64,000 nt of DNA. Origin: Pseudopithomyces maydicus. Its lineage: Eukaryota; Ascomycota; Dothideomycetes; Pleosporales; Didymosphaeriaceae. The stretch is taken from assembly GCA_026873275.1 (NCBI GenBank), contig JANTUC010000005.1, forward strand, positions 2,170,001-2,234,000. The letters run 5' to 3'. Position numbers and translations under genes: made by a program. Positions 47,074-57,542 of the stretch are shown one piece after another (position 1 is the first letter of the stretch; every line of letters begins with the position of its first letter). The notes beneath the pieces were generated by a model. The model ran no database searches and was not told the origin of the DNA. It worked only from the letters and a program-made list of their open reading frames with translations.

Positions 47074-49444
47074 TCATACCATACCACCTCCCCCTCCCCC
47101 TCCCCCCTCTCCGCCCTCATAGTTCCACAAACTCCCCCTCCCCACCTCTCCCTTCTCCCACCTCTCCACAAAACCCTTCACCCTCCCCGCCATCCCCCCA
47201 ACCACATACCCAAAAAACCCATAAACATACTCCCCCGGCAACGAGTGTCCAAACCCCCTCATCGTCACCCCGGCATCCGCCCACCTCTCCCACCCAAGAC
47301 TGACATACGCTTCTATAACGACCGCCGGCACCCCCTCGTGGCGCCTCAGTACCTCGCGCTGGTAGGCTAGGTCCTGCTCGCGGAATAGCTTGTGGCACGG
47401 GAACGACACGACGCGCGCCTTGACACCGTGCTTGCTCGATAATTCCCTTGCGACGTCGAGCGCGAAGCAGAGTTCTGCGCCGGCAGACATGAGTGTTACT
47501 ACTGCGGCACTGTCCTCCTGGAGGACGTACGCGCCGCGGTGAACCCCCGCTCTGGACGTCAGGCCAGGGAACTGCGGCACCGCGTGCCGCGAGACGGAAA
47601 TCATGCTGGGCCCGTCGTACGCGATGGCGCGCGTCCAGGCGCCGGCTACCTCCTCCGAGTCCCCGGGGCGCATGTACATGATGTTTGGCATTGCGCGGTA
47701 CAGGGCTGCGAGCTCGACGGGCTGGTGCGTGGGCCCGTCTTCGCCGGCGCCGATCGAGTCGTGCGTGGCGACGTGGATGACTTTTAGGTTCTGGAGCGCG
47801 CCCATGCGGACGGCGGGCGCGGCGTAGAGGTAGAACATGAAGAAGGTGGAGGTCACGGGGATGATGGTGCCGGGGGAGAAGGCGGCGAGGCCGTTGGCGA
47901 GGGCAGCCATCAGGTGCTCGCGGATGCCGTAGTGGAGGTAGCGGCCTGCGTAGGAGCCCTTTTGCCCCGATGCTGGTTGTAGGTCTGGGGGTTGAAGATT
48001 TCGTAGTTGGGCCAGGACATGTTGACGCTGGGGGTGAGGTCTGCGGTGCCGACGAGGAAGGAGGGACAGGAGGCGAAGATGTCGGATATGACGAGGTTGT
48101 TGGACTTGCGGGTTGGGGTAGGGGTAGCTGGGAAGGAAGATGGGATGAGAGAGGACCAGTCCGGGGGAGGGTGCCCGCCATGCGGGATTTGAAGGTTTGG
48201 GAGAGCTCCGGGTGAGCTTGGGAGTAGCGGGCGAGGAGGGCGTTCCAGGCTTTGACATGAGATTCGCCCTTTGAGGGGAGGTCTTGGTAGAATTTCTTGA
48301 CTTTGTCCGGGATGTGGAGTATCTTTTCGGGGTCCCATCCGTACGCTTTTTTCATGGCAGCGACGTTGTCTTTTCCCAGTGGTGCGCCGTGGGAGACGGC
48401 TTGGCCTGCGACGGCGGAACCCACGCCGATGATAGAACGGATATTGATGAAGAGTGGCTTTGTGCGTTTCGGATCACGGCCTTGCTCAAGTGCGGCGACT
48501 ATGCCTTCTACATCGTTGACCCCGTCGAGCACGTCGATGACATCCCAGCCGCAGGCTTCCATCTTCTTGTTCACATCTTCGGTGTTGGTAAGGTCCACTG
48601 ATCCATCGCATGTGATTTGATTATTGTCGTATATGACCGTGAGATTATTCAATTTCAAATGGCCTGCGTAGCTGATAGCCTCACATCCGACACCCTCTGT
48701 ATTTTTCATTAGATTCATGGTCATCCGAGATCAAGGAATAGAGCAAATACCTTGTAAACACGCGTCTCCAATCGAGCACCAAGTGTGATTGTTCACGACC
48801 TCAAAACCCGGCCGATTGAACGTCGCCGCCAAATGCTTAGTTGCAATCGCCAAGCCAACCGCATTTGCGATGCCTTGCCCCAACGGGCCTGTGGTCAGCT
48901 CTATACCCTCGTGCTCGATCTCCGGATGGCCTGGACACAGACTATCGGGGCGATCCGAGTGATAAGACAGCAGTTGTTCCCAGGTCATTGCCTTATACCC
49001 GGATAGATATAGATTGGCGTATTGGAAGAGACATGTGTGCCCTTTACTTTGTCAACAGACCGGTTCTATATTGAAGTATAAAACTTCTTACCATTTGACA
49101 GTATGAATCTGTCTCGGTTGAACCAGTCGGGGGAGTGTGGAGCATAACGCATCGAGTACTTCCAGAGTGCGATGCCGAAGGCCGCCATGCCAATTGCGCC
49201 TCCGGGATGACCTATCATTCATGAGCCAAAGCCAGATGGTACAGGATGGGTGGTAACTACCCATGCCAAATTGCTGACAAAGATCAGCTATCAAGAGCCT
49301 GAAACTCTGAAGCACCAACTGCATATCATCTTTGCTCGTCTGCTGCGGTGCCGTAGGCTTTGATTCCGACTTCAAGAGCCCATTAACAGCCGCCTTTCCG
49401 TAAGGAGTCGAGCCATTGACATTGAACGTTTGTACTTCCGTCAT
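47074..49444 (-). CDS. Transketolase family, dihydroxyacetone-synthase-like, two frame breaks
   Basis: Four exons: 49444-49261, 49211-49092, 49041-48751 and 48696-47074, corrected length about 739 aa. The sequence follows the formaldehyde transketolase (DAS) branch: FRLLIADLCQQFGMGHPGG, SNGHTCLFQY, CPGHPEIEHEGIELTTGPLG, GDACLQEG (GDA, not GDG, in the thiamine diphosphate site), YDNNQITCDGSVDL, PVTSTFFMFYLYAAPA and DSIGAGEDGPTHQPVE. The catalytic Glu is in YGIREHLM. The frame breaks at the G5 run 48163-48167 and at GG 47975-47976; one extra C on the coding strand at each gives AGTLPPDWSSL and NPASGQKGSYAGRY. The C-terminus is a Gly run ending GGGGMV, with no SKL-like peroxisomal signal. It would transfer two-carbon units from xylulose 5-phosphate; a role in formaldehyde assimilation is inference. 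The start could be 25 codons upstream. Confidence 0.87.
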
Positions 49445-50071
49445 GCTGATAGAAGCTGCTTTCCGTTTAGGCACCTGACCACCGAAATGCAATGTTTTTA
49501 AAAAGCGCGGTCTCGTGGAGCACATATAGGCCTTGCCTCTAGGATAACATCACTCTCTCAGAATGGTGTCTGTAACCGCCTCCCGCTTGACCAGCTCCTC
49601 GGATTACCTGTTCGGGAGTGCCATCAGCAAACATGGGGAACTATGCGGGGAAAATGCTATGGCCCCGGGGCGCGGTCCGCGGGAATCTAGTGCTTCTTTG
49701 ACGATTCTATGGCGATCCTGGGTGGCGATGGTAATGTCCGAACCTCGTGATTGGTCACTTGGTATGGCTGATCACGATGACCTCCGCCCAAAATGATAGT
49801 CAAGCTCACGTATTCACAACGCAATGCAAGCGATGGTTAAAAACTCGAAAATATTTATACATTGAGTGAGAACGAATGGGGTCATAATTCATATAGAAGG
49901 GGGCGTATGTGATGTGTTCCTTACCAGCAAAGCAACCGAAACGCCTAAAGAAACACCCAGCCGCTGATGCGATCAAAATATCCGAATAAGATCTGGTATC
50001 GTATAAAACAAACGCATAAGTGTTAGTAAGTAGCAGGATGCGCAGTCACTGGTCCACTTGGAAGCTGTCGT
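49445..50071. other. Promoter region of the transketolase gene
   Basis: About 630 bp between the transketolase start and the stop of the BTB gene, both minus strand. Nothing specific was recognised. Confidence 0.45.
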
Positions 50072-53023
50072 TTACAAATTTCCGATAACCACCATGAATC
50101 GTAACTTGCCTTCGCCCTTCTTTCCTGGAACTCTCTCTTCGGAAGCTACAGCTTCTACTGTGCCCCCAGTGAGAGCGACTTCGTCCAGCATCAGGGTACT
50201 ACTCTTCCAACCCCAGCTTTGGCTGAAGTTGAAACGATCGGGTGCACTCTCATATATACTGAGCATTCTGCCACCCTTGGATGGACTGTAGATTTTGAAA
50301 TAGGTTTTAATAGTTGGGCGGGCATCCACATAGGATGGCATAGTGGGAACGCCTGCATGAACCCTTCGTTGCGCCGACAGTGAAGGGTTCGGGTACGAAT
50401 TAGGCGCATCTTCATCATCGTCCTCAGAGTCATCGGACGGGTCGTCAGAAGGAGCGTCAATTGTCAAAGGGAAGAATGGAGAATCAGCGGGCCCTTCGCC
50501 ATCCATGGGCGACGAAGAGAGCACTGGGAACTGAAACTGAGAATGTTCCTGGCCAGATGCCAGGCGAGGGGTAGTGGCGCTCCTACGGTCAACGAACGAG
50601 CTAGTTGAGAAGAGCGTATTGGAAGAGCTTGTCGAGATACGAGCGTCGACCGGATCGCCTCCACTACCGCTGGTATCTTCGTCGTTGGCGTGGTCGGTAG
50701 GTGGAGCGCGACCGCTGCGGCGACGCTCTCGTCGTTCTCTTTCAAACTGCCCAATCCTCGCATCAACCGAACCTGCGCTCTGCTGACTGACCCCGTTCCC
50801 ATGAGGGTTGTCATCCACTTCCCGCTCTTTGGCACGGTGTAGGTACACCCCAAGCTGCACATTCTTAGCTGATCTCACCTTCTGTATATAGATATTCCAG
50901 AGAGAACCGGCATAGGAAACTGTTCGTGAATAGACACGCTTCTTCTCTTTGAGAAAGCGAGGGTTGGGAAACTCGGCGGCAAAGCGGAATGGTGGAAACT
51001 CTGTATACGCTATGGGTTTTGGTTGGCCTGCGTTGTTTCCACCAGCAGAGATTGGTCGGCCGTGATCTGTTCGCGTGTGGGGGTTTGCCATGGTCCCAGG
51101 CGATGAGGCAAAATCGGTAGCCCATTGAGCATCCTCGGGCTGGATGGTGGCAGACAAACGTGTCGCGTGACGCTGGAACGAGCTTGAAGTGGTGACGACA
51201 GGATCAGCGCCATTGCCCAGTACGATGTTACAGTCAGAACTCGGTATCCAGAATTTACGTGGCTTGCCGCTGCCGTCCCAGCTCTCTGTGTTGGACTCAT
51301 CTTCCATATGCTTGTCAGACGTTTCAGTGATGGCTAATTGCTTGCCCTTGGATGAAGTGTGGCCTTTTGTCTTGGTAGCCACGTTCATCGTGGCTGGTTC
51401 TGGGGGCTCCTTGCATAGTCCTAGCTCTTGAGAGGAATCTTCGGCATTCAAAACCTTTTGGCGGAGCGCTAGCTGTTGCCATAGGGCATTGGAAATGACT
51501 TTGTCTGGCAGGACTGGTAATCCGAAGACATCACGGCTCTGGCGGATGAAGTCTAGCTGCTCGTATTCCATGTGAATGTAATGAATGCCCTCGTCCAGCA
51601 AGACGAGGATGCGTTCGATGTCGGTATCCGAGTACAAAGCAAGCCAATCGCTCTGCACGTCGGTTCCAGATTGATGCAAGGTAACAAAGTCCTGTCGGTG
51701 GGCTCCATCAAAGCGAACAGCACTCAGCGAGTATGCGTTGGGTACTTTGGGAATAGGCTTTTGCCCACGTTGTATCAGCCCGGCATGGACAGCAGCTTGG
51801 CGAAGTCGTCGGTCAAGAAGACGTTTGGCAAGCACCCACCGGTCCCACTCGCAATCTACATAGAAACCATCTGACCCCACCAACTCCCGTATGATGTCAC
51901 CTGGCATGCCGTCCCAGAACTTCAGCGGCATCTCCCAGCCGTTGCGGCTCAACATGGCTTTTGCCGATTCAAGGATACGGTCCCCGGAGCGGCCGTAGTA
52001 GTTGGAGGTGACCAGACGGATGAGCGGGCCCAGGAGCTCCGGCGTCATTTGACGCAGGATGGACTCGATGGAGACATCGATGAGGTCTTGCATCTCCAGC
52101 CAGCAACCGGTCGCAAATAGACCAATGGCCTCAACATCGCACTCTTTTGAGATGTCCACGCCATACAGGCGCTGAATGGCCAGTTCGAATGCAGGCTGGG
52201 TGATGTTGCTGTCGATGTCCTGCGGATACAGCTTCACTTCCCTCGACTGACTCTCCATCCACGGCTCGGACAGAGCAGTTGTGAAGAAAGGTGCACGGTC
52301 GAGAATCAGGCGGTGTAGGTTATACCGCTGACCGAATGCAATGACGGTTATGTCTGAATGGCGACCTTCGAGCAGGCCGCGTGTAAAGAGGTGATCAGGC
52401 AGAGATATGGACTCTTTGGAGGCTGCTGTGGTTAGCAACAAGCAGGGCATGGGACGAGGGCCGGAGGGTGTGTTACCTCGGGTGTACAGCGGGCCGGTTG
52501 CCTGGTTGTAGGAGGGGGTGCGCGAGCTCGGCATGGTGTCGTTCCCCGCAAACAGTCGACTGAGGGTGGTGAGGGTTGTATATTCGCGGCCGCGAGAGTC
52601 CCGGGAGGGCCCGCTGTCGGGCGGTGTGGTAGGGTCATCGGCGGCCTTTTGGGCGCTGGGGATGTGGGTGCTGAACTGCACGATGGGCGGCGGGTCATGG
52701 CTCGGCCTCATTCTTTGGCTGCGTTTCATGTTGGCGAGGCTCGCGAGAGCTTGCAGCGGGCGTGAAGCAATCGAGGGTGAGATGTGACGAGCGCAGGTGG
52801 GGGGATCTTGGGCGTGGTGGTGTTCCGCTGATCCCTCGGATGGCAGTGGAGGGCGACCGGCAGAGAAGAGGCTCGCGGGGCGGGAGGCACTACTCTCTGG
52901 CTGGTGGCCGGATATCAGGGTCCATGGTTGGTCGTGCTGGTCATGGAGGTGGCTATCAATCTCTGGGGTCGACACATGACGGGCGGGCTGCTCCTCGTGG
53001 TCACTTTCAGCAGTAGCGCTCAT
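50072..53023 (-). CDS. BTB/POZ-domain protein, germ-cell-less-like architecture
   Basis: Two exons, 53023-52477 and 52425-50072, giving 966 aa. The 51-nt intron (GTAACA...GCTAACCACAG) is in frame and would be read through as 17 extra residues if missed. The N-terminal 200 residues are Ser/Pro/His-rich and disordered. The BTB domain follows (LFTRGLLEGRHSDITVIAFG, YNLHRLILDRAPFF, AFELAIQRLYG), then a helical BACK-like part (FATGCWLEMQDLIDVSI, FWDGMPGDIIRELVGS). The C-terminal half alternates acidic/Ser-rich linkers with conserved beta-rich blocks (FPPFRFAAEFPNPRFL, TYFKIYSPSKGG, GKLRFMVVIGNL). BTB proteins often serve as Cullin-3 adaptors; no substrate can be inferred. The start MSATAESDHEEQ is preferred over an upstream in-frame ATG in Pro/Ser-rich sequence. 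Confidence 0.8.
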   Translation of the reverse strand: MSATAESDHEEQPARHVSTPEIDSHLHDQHDQPWTLISGHQPESSASRPASLFSAGRPPLPSEGSAEHHHAQDPPTCARHISPSIASRPLQALASLANMKRSQRMRPSHDPPPIVQFSTHIPSAQKAADDPTTPPDSGPSRDSRGREYTTLTTLSRLFAGNDTMPSSRTPSYNQATGPLYTRGNTPSGPRPMPCLLLTTAASKESISLPDHLFTRGLLEGRHSDITVIAFGQRYNLHRLILDRAPFFTTALSEPWMESQSREVKLYPQDIDSNITQPAFELAIQRLYGVDISKECDVEAIGLFATGCWLEMQDLIDVSIESILRQMTPELLGPLIRLVTSNYYGRSGDRILESAKAMLSRNGWEMPLKFWDGMPGDIIRELVGSDGFYVDCEWDRWVLAKRLLDRRLRQAAVHAGLIQRGQKPIPKVPNAYSLSAVRFDGAHRQDFVTLHQSGTDVQSDWLALYSDTDIERILVLLDEGIHYIHMEYEQLDFIRQSRDVFGLPVLPDKVISNALWQQLALRQKVLNAEDSSQELGLCKEPPEPATMNVATKTKGHTSSKGKQLAITETSDKHMEDESNTESWDGSGKPRKFWIPSSDCNIVLGNGADPVVTTSSSFQRHATRLSATIQPEDAQWATDFASSPGTMANPHTRTDHGRPISAGGNNAGQPKPIAYTEFPPFRFAAEFPNPRFLKEKKRVYSRTVSYAGSLWNIYIQKVRSAKNVQLGVYLHRAKEREVDDNPHGNGVSQQSAGSVDARIGQFERERRERRRSGRAPPTDHANDEDTSGSGGDPVDARISTSSSNTLFSTSSFVDRRSATTPRLASGQEHSQFQFPVLSSSPMDGEGPADSPFFPLTIDAPSDDPSDDSEDDDEDAPNSYPNPSLSAQRRVHAGVPTMPSYVDARPTIKTYFKIYSPSKGGRMLSIYESAPDRFNFSQSWGWKSSTLMLDEVALTGGTVEAVASEERVPGKKGEGKLRFMVVIGNL

Positions 53024-53552
53024 AGTCAGGAAGAGCCGCGAGCTCGGCGCATGGGGAGCTGCACTGCACCGGGGGATAGGCGAGGAGGGGGCGCTACTAG
53101 CGACAGCTGGCGGGGTAAGGTGCAGCGGTCCTAATACCTGCGATGCAGCTGGCGGTGAAGAGGGTGATAAGTGAAGGTCTTGCAATAGGCTTTGAAAAGA
53201 GCGGGGAGCCTTGGGGCCTTCGGACCTTCGTCATCGCATCCCGTGTGCTTCAACACAGCTGGGCAGCGCTGATCTCTCACGGACGACGGCCGTGTGATCC
53301 AGTCCACTCAGAGGCCTGCCATCAGCCGTCACCCACGCGCGCGGCGAGAGCTGCCGCGTCGAGCAAGGTGCGACGGCGCCTGTTATGCAGGGTTCGCCGT
53401 GCGCTTCTTAGTAAACGGCCCGCCGACCACCGCGCCGGTCGAACCACCCCGGCCGCGAGCGAGAAAAGCCTCGCCTGGCTTGCCTGCTTGCTGCTTGCTG
53501 CTTGCTGCTTGCTGCTTCAAGACTGTCCTCGCCCACCGCCCCCAGCAGGACC
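53024..53552. promoter_or_regulatory. Divergent promoter of the BTB gene and COX15
   Basis: About 530 GC-rich bases between divergent start codons, including the heptamer repeat just upstream of COX15. Long open frames here are compositional. Confidence 0.45.
53483..53516 (+). repeat. Heptamer repeat in the COX15 5' leader
   Basis: Four to five copies of gcttgct lie about 37 bases upstream of the COX15 ATG, probably within the 5' UTR. Confidence 0.8.
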
Positions 53553-55106
53553 ATGGCGTCCATCTTCCAGTCGTTCCCCCAGCTGCGCACCGCCGCCCCG
53601 CGTCTCACCCGCCACCTGTTTGTGTGTCGTCCCTGCCCCAGGGCCCCGCCTGCTGGCCGCGTCTTTTCTGCCCGCGCCGCCGCCTCCCCCGCCTGCCGTC
53701 GCTCCTCAAGCAACAGGCACGATGGAAGTCGACCCAGCCGCTGCGTAGCAATGTCGCCGCCGCCGAGGCCTCAATTGCGGACGCCGCCGCCAACACCGCC
53801 GCCAAGAGCAGCAGCTGGCCCGAGACGAGCTCCAAGAGCGTCGCATACTGGCTGCTCGGCAGCGCCGCCAGCGTCTTCGGCATCGTCATCTTCGGCGGCC
53901 TCACCAGGCTCACAGAGTCGGGGTAAGCACGCCGTGCCATGCCTCCAGCCCAATTGGCCCATCTAACCCCCTCCCAGCCTGAGCATCACCGAATGGCGCC
54001 CCGTCACAGGCTCGCTGCCGCCCATGAACCAGGCCGACTGGGAAAGCGAGTTCGACAAGTACAAGGCCTCGCCCGAGTTCAAGCAGCTCAACTCCACCAT
54101 GACCCTCCCCGAGTTCAAGCAGATCTACTTTATGGAATGGACCCACCGCCTCTGGGGAAGAGTCATCGGCATGACCTTCCTGATCCCGACCGCCTACTTC
54201 ATCGCCCGCCGCCGCGTCACACCCTCCATGGCCTGGAAGCTCACGGGCATCTGCGGCATGATTGGATTCCAGGGAGTCATCGGCTGGTGGATGGTCAAGA
54301 GCGGTCTCAAGGACGACTTGTTCGCCGAGGGCAGCCACCCGCGCGTCAGCCAGTACCGCTTGACTGCCCATCTGGGCGCCGCTTTCGCCGTCTACTGCTC
54401 CATGCTGCTCACTGGTCTTGGTATACTGAAAGAGCATCGCTTGTTGGCTGATCCCGCAAAGGCCGCTGAATGGGTGAAAACCATGAAGCACCCTGCTTTG
54501 CGCCTCTTCCGGGGCTCCGTCGTTGGTCTGTCGCTTCTCGTCTTCACCACTGCCATGTCCGGAGCTCTGGTCGCCGGTCTCGATGCTGGTCTGATCTACA
54601 ACGAGTTTCCTTACATGGGTCTCGGTCTCACCCCGCCAAAGAAGGAGCTCTTCGACCCCTTCTACAGCCACGTTCCCGACCAGTCTGATCTGTGGTGGCG
54701 CAACATGCTCGAGAACCCTTCGCTCGTGCAACTGGACCACCGCATCCTTGCCACTACCACCTTCACTGCCATCCTCTCTTTCTTTGCCTACACCCGTTTC
54801 TCCAAGTCGGTACGGGCCAAGCTTCCCAAGGATGCCAGGAAGGGCGTCATGGGTCTCGTCCACCTGGTCTCGCTGCAAGCTACCCTCGGTATCAGCACCC
54901 TCATTTACATGGTCCCCACCTGGCTTGCCGCTGCCCATCAAGCTGGTGCCCTTGCCCTTCTCTCCGGTGCCGTTCTGCTCTACAGCAGGATCTCTATGCC
55001 TCGACGCGCCATCTTGCGCCAGATTACTAACAAGCCCCTTGCCCCGAAGAGTGCCACCGCCCAGCCGCTTCGTTCTCGCATCGCTGCCGAGTCCCAAAAG
55101 TCATAA
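53553..55106 (+). CDS. COX15: Haem A synthase COX15, mitochondrial
   Basis: Three exons, 53553-53621, 53711-53922 and 53978-55106, giving 469 aa. It oxidises haem O to haem A for cytochrome c oxidase in the inner mitochondrial membrane. The first exon encodes the start of a mitochondrial presequence (MASIFQSFPQLRTAAPRLTR) and the second continues with QQARWKSTQ. Catalytic and haem-binding signatures are present in order: GGLTRLTESGLSITEW, MEWTHRLWGRVIG, YRLTAHLGAAF, LDHRILATTTF and AAHQAGALALLSG. About eight hydrophobic helices are visible. The first intron (53622-53710, donor GTGTGT, acceptor TCAAG) is inferred from phase and from the presequence; the second has a clear branch point (CTAAC). 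Confidence 0.92.
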
Positions 55107-56633
55107 GTCTTGTATACGTGTACCGATAACTGATGTAAAATGCTATAGCAATGTACTGTAATTGTATTTCTACTACACTCAATCGAAGACGACATGCTTG
55201 CCATGTTGTTCTAATGCTACAAAATCTAACATATTCGCTGCGGTTCATTAATCATTTTCAAGTAATACTCGCTATCTCATGGAGCTGAATAGTTCGTATT
55301 TTGTAAATGCCGAGGCCCACAATTAAAATTACCCTTTCATGCTTGCTTATCAACTTCGCACAAGATGAGGGGGAAAGGTGTTGAAAGTCATGTTTACAGT
55401 ACCGCAAACATACCCGTAGTACATGCCACCTCCCCCATATGGTCATCACCCAAGCGTTACTGTCCCTTATTTGTGCCCTTTCTAGCATTTCCTACACCAA
55501 CTTGGAAATTATTAAGAATCTCGCACACGGTAGTAAGAAAAGGGTGGGGATGAGGAAGATGTGTTGAATGGTGGTGGTCTTTGCTGGGTTGTGGTGAGGT
55601 GGGATGGAATGTCTTTGATATCGAGGAGGGCAATTGACGGATTTTCTGAGTTCATCGTGAATGGAGAAGCACAGCAGACAATCTAAATACTGACGAAGAT
55701 TTCTATGGTTGTTCTACTTCTATATCGGTCCTTGAAAACATATGTATGTATATGGTGGCGCATGTATTGGTAATAGTACATCAACTTTATCTATAACAAC
55801 GATCGTGTGTTAGCCCAGTCGAGTCTTTTCGAAACCGCCCAGTGGAAGGCCTGGGTATCTGTAACATAGCCTGGCTTTGGCGGTTTCGGTGGGATCGACC
55901 AAGGCAGCACGGGATCTTCAGACATCGTGAGGCTTGAAATGAGGATACCCCGACGTCGAAACGAAGACTGGGTACCCCTGATCAATCGAAGCTGGGGTAT
56001 ATATCACAGCAATTGGGGAAATGAGACATATGCTTGAAGGTCAAATCTGTGCAGATCCTCCACATCACTGAAATGCGTTCGCCACTTTTGGAATTCCTCT
56101 GTTGGCGTGCTCGGTACCGGGTTTACAGTAGTCTCGCACGAATTACGGATCTCTTTACGGCTCCTCTTTCAATATACGGCTTCGAGGATGATTGTATGGT
56201 AAGGGCTAGCAGGTCTACTTCAGCGTGTATGCCCAAATTATTATCCTAAAAGCCAGCTATGGCGGCCATGAGATGAGCTAGTATCGTCGTGTCTCGTTAA
56301 AGCTTCGTAATCCAAGCATTACACATGCGAACTAACAATCGCCTTTACCGTTTAAAGCACTAAACTCCAATATTCATTCGTCAATCGTCATGAATGCGAT
56401 ATATTTTTTGCCGGGGATATGTTATGTCCGGCGAATACTCGATTGGGTAGCACATCTCTCATTGGTGGGTTAGGACATGGAGTCGAAAACAGTGGATCTT
56501 GTCTCCACGGAACGTCACCACTCGCTCAATACTAGAATTTTCGATGTCGTGGTATAAATTCGAACAGACCGCGGTCCAACTGTTGGGTTTAAACAGCAAA
56601 AGACGCGGCAGAGACTGACATAAATCATCGAAT
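55107..56633. other. AT-rich intergenic region, no firm gene
   Basis: About 1.5 kb. A 45-codon minus-strand frame at 55925-55791 (start MSEDPVLPWSIPPKPP) has a somewhat protein-like sequence but no support beyond that. The right end is the dehydrogenase promoter. Confidence 0.45.
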
Positions 56634-57542
56634 ATGACATCGAATCCGAACTCAAAACTCGCCGGTAGTGGCATCGACTTCACCAAAACGATACACCATG
56701 ACACTTACGAGTACATTAAGCCCGAGCAGTTCAACCTGCAAAACCGGGCGGTGTTCATCACTGGTGCGAGTAAAGGCATCGGAAAAGCAACGGCAATCAG
56801 CTATGCCAAAGCCGGCGCTTCACAGATAGCAATCGCTGCGCGGACGGACATGCAGGAGGTGGAGACCGAGATGAGTCGTGCAGCAAAGGAAGCCGGGAAG
56901 AAGCCTCCACAGATCGTCCGACTGAAAATCGACGTTACCAACGAGCAGAGCGTCCAGGAAGCTGCCAAAGGGGTAGAGAAGGCCTTCGGAAAGCTCGACA
57001 TCCTCATCAACAACGCAGGATACCTCGAGAAATTTGTCCCGCTCCACGAAACCGAAACAAGCGACTGGTGGAAGGTCTGGGAAGTGAACATCAAAGGACC
57101 GTATCTCGTCACCCGCGCTTTCCTCCCGCTCTTGCTCAAGACCGACGGCGGATACAAAACAATCTTGAACGTGTCCAGTGTCGGCGCCAACCTTATATCT
57201 CCAGGAGCCTCAGGGTACCAGAGCGGGAAGCTTGCATTGCTGCGCTTCGGGGAATTCCTGAATACGGACTATGCGGACGAGGGTGTCATTTCCTTTGGGA
57301 TCCATCCCGGCGGTATTCCGACCGAGCTCGCGAAATGCATGCCGGAGTCGATGCACCACGTGTTGGGTGATACGGCGGAACTGGCGGGGGATGGGATCGT
57401 GTGGTTGACGGCGGAGAGGCGGGAGTGGCTGAGAGGACGCTATGTGAGTTGCAATTGGGATATGCAGGAGTTCCTGGATAAGCGAGCGGCTATTGAAAAT
57501 GGAGATTTGCTGAAGGTTCGGCTGGATGTCGGACTGAGCTGA
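56634..57542 (+). CDS. Short-chain dehydrogenase/reductase
   Basis: Uninterrupted 302-aa frame starting MTSNPNSKLAGSG. Classical SDR Rossmann features are present: the cofactor loop TGASKGIG (about 43-50), DVTNEQSV, NNAGYL (about 125), the catalytic Ser in NVSSVGANL and the Tyr-Lys pair in GYQSGKLAL. HPGGIPTEL then matches the usual 'PGxxxT' turn. The residues AARTDMQ after beta-2 suggest NADP(H) preference, which is inference. The substrate is unknown. The length and single exon are typical. The Tyr-x-x-x-Lys active site is intact, so it should be functional. Confidence 0.9.
   Translation: MTSNPNSKLAGSGIDFTKTIHHDTYEYIKPEQFNLQNRAVFITGASKGIGKATAISYAKAGASQIAIAARTDMQEVETEMSRAAKEAGKKPPQIVRLKIDVTNEQSVQEAAKGVEKAFGKLDILINNAGYLEKFVPLHETETSDWWKVWEVNIKGPYLVTRAFLPLLLKTDGGYKTILNVSSVGANLISPGASGYQSGKLALLRFGEFLNTDYADEGVISFGIHPGGIPTELAKCMPESMHHVLGDTAELAGDGIVWLTAERREWLRGRYVSCNWDMQEFLDKRAAIENGDLLKVRLDVGLS

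Noticed and set aside
55791..55925. 45-codon minus-strand frame MSEDPVLPW
   Set aside because: Slightly protein-like but isolated, short and without motif or clear promoter.
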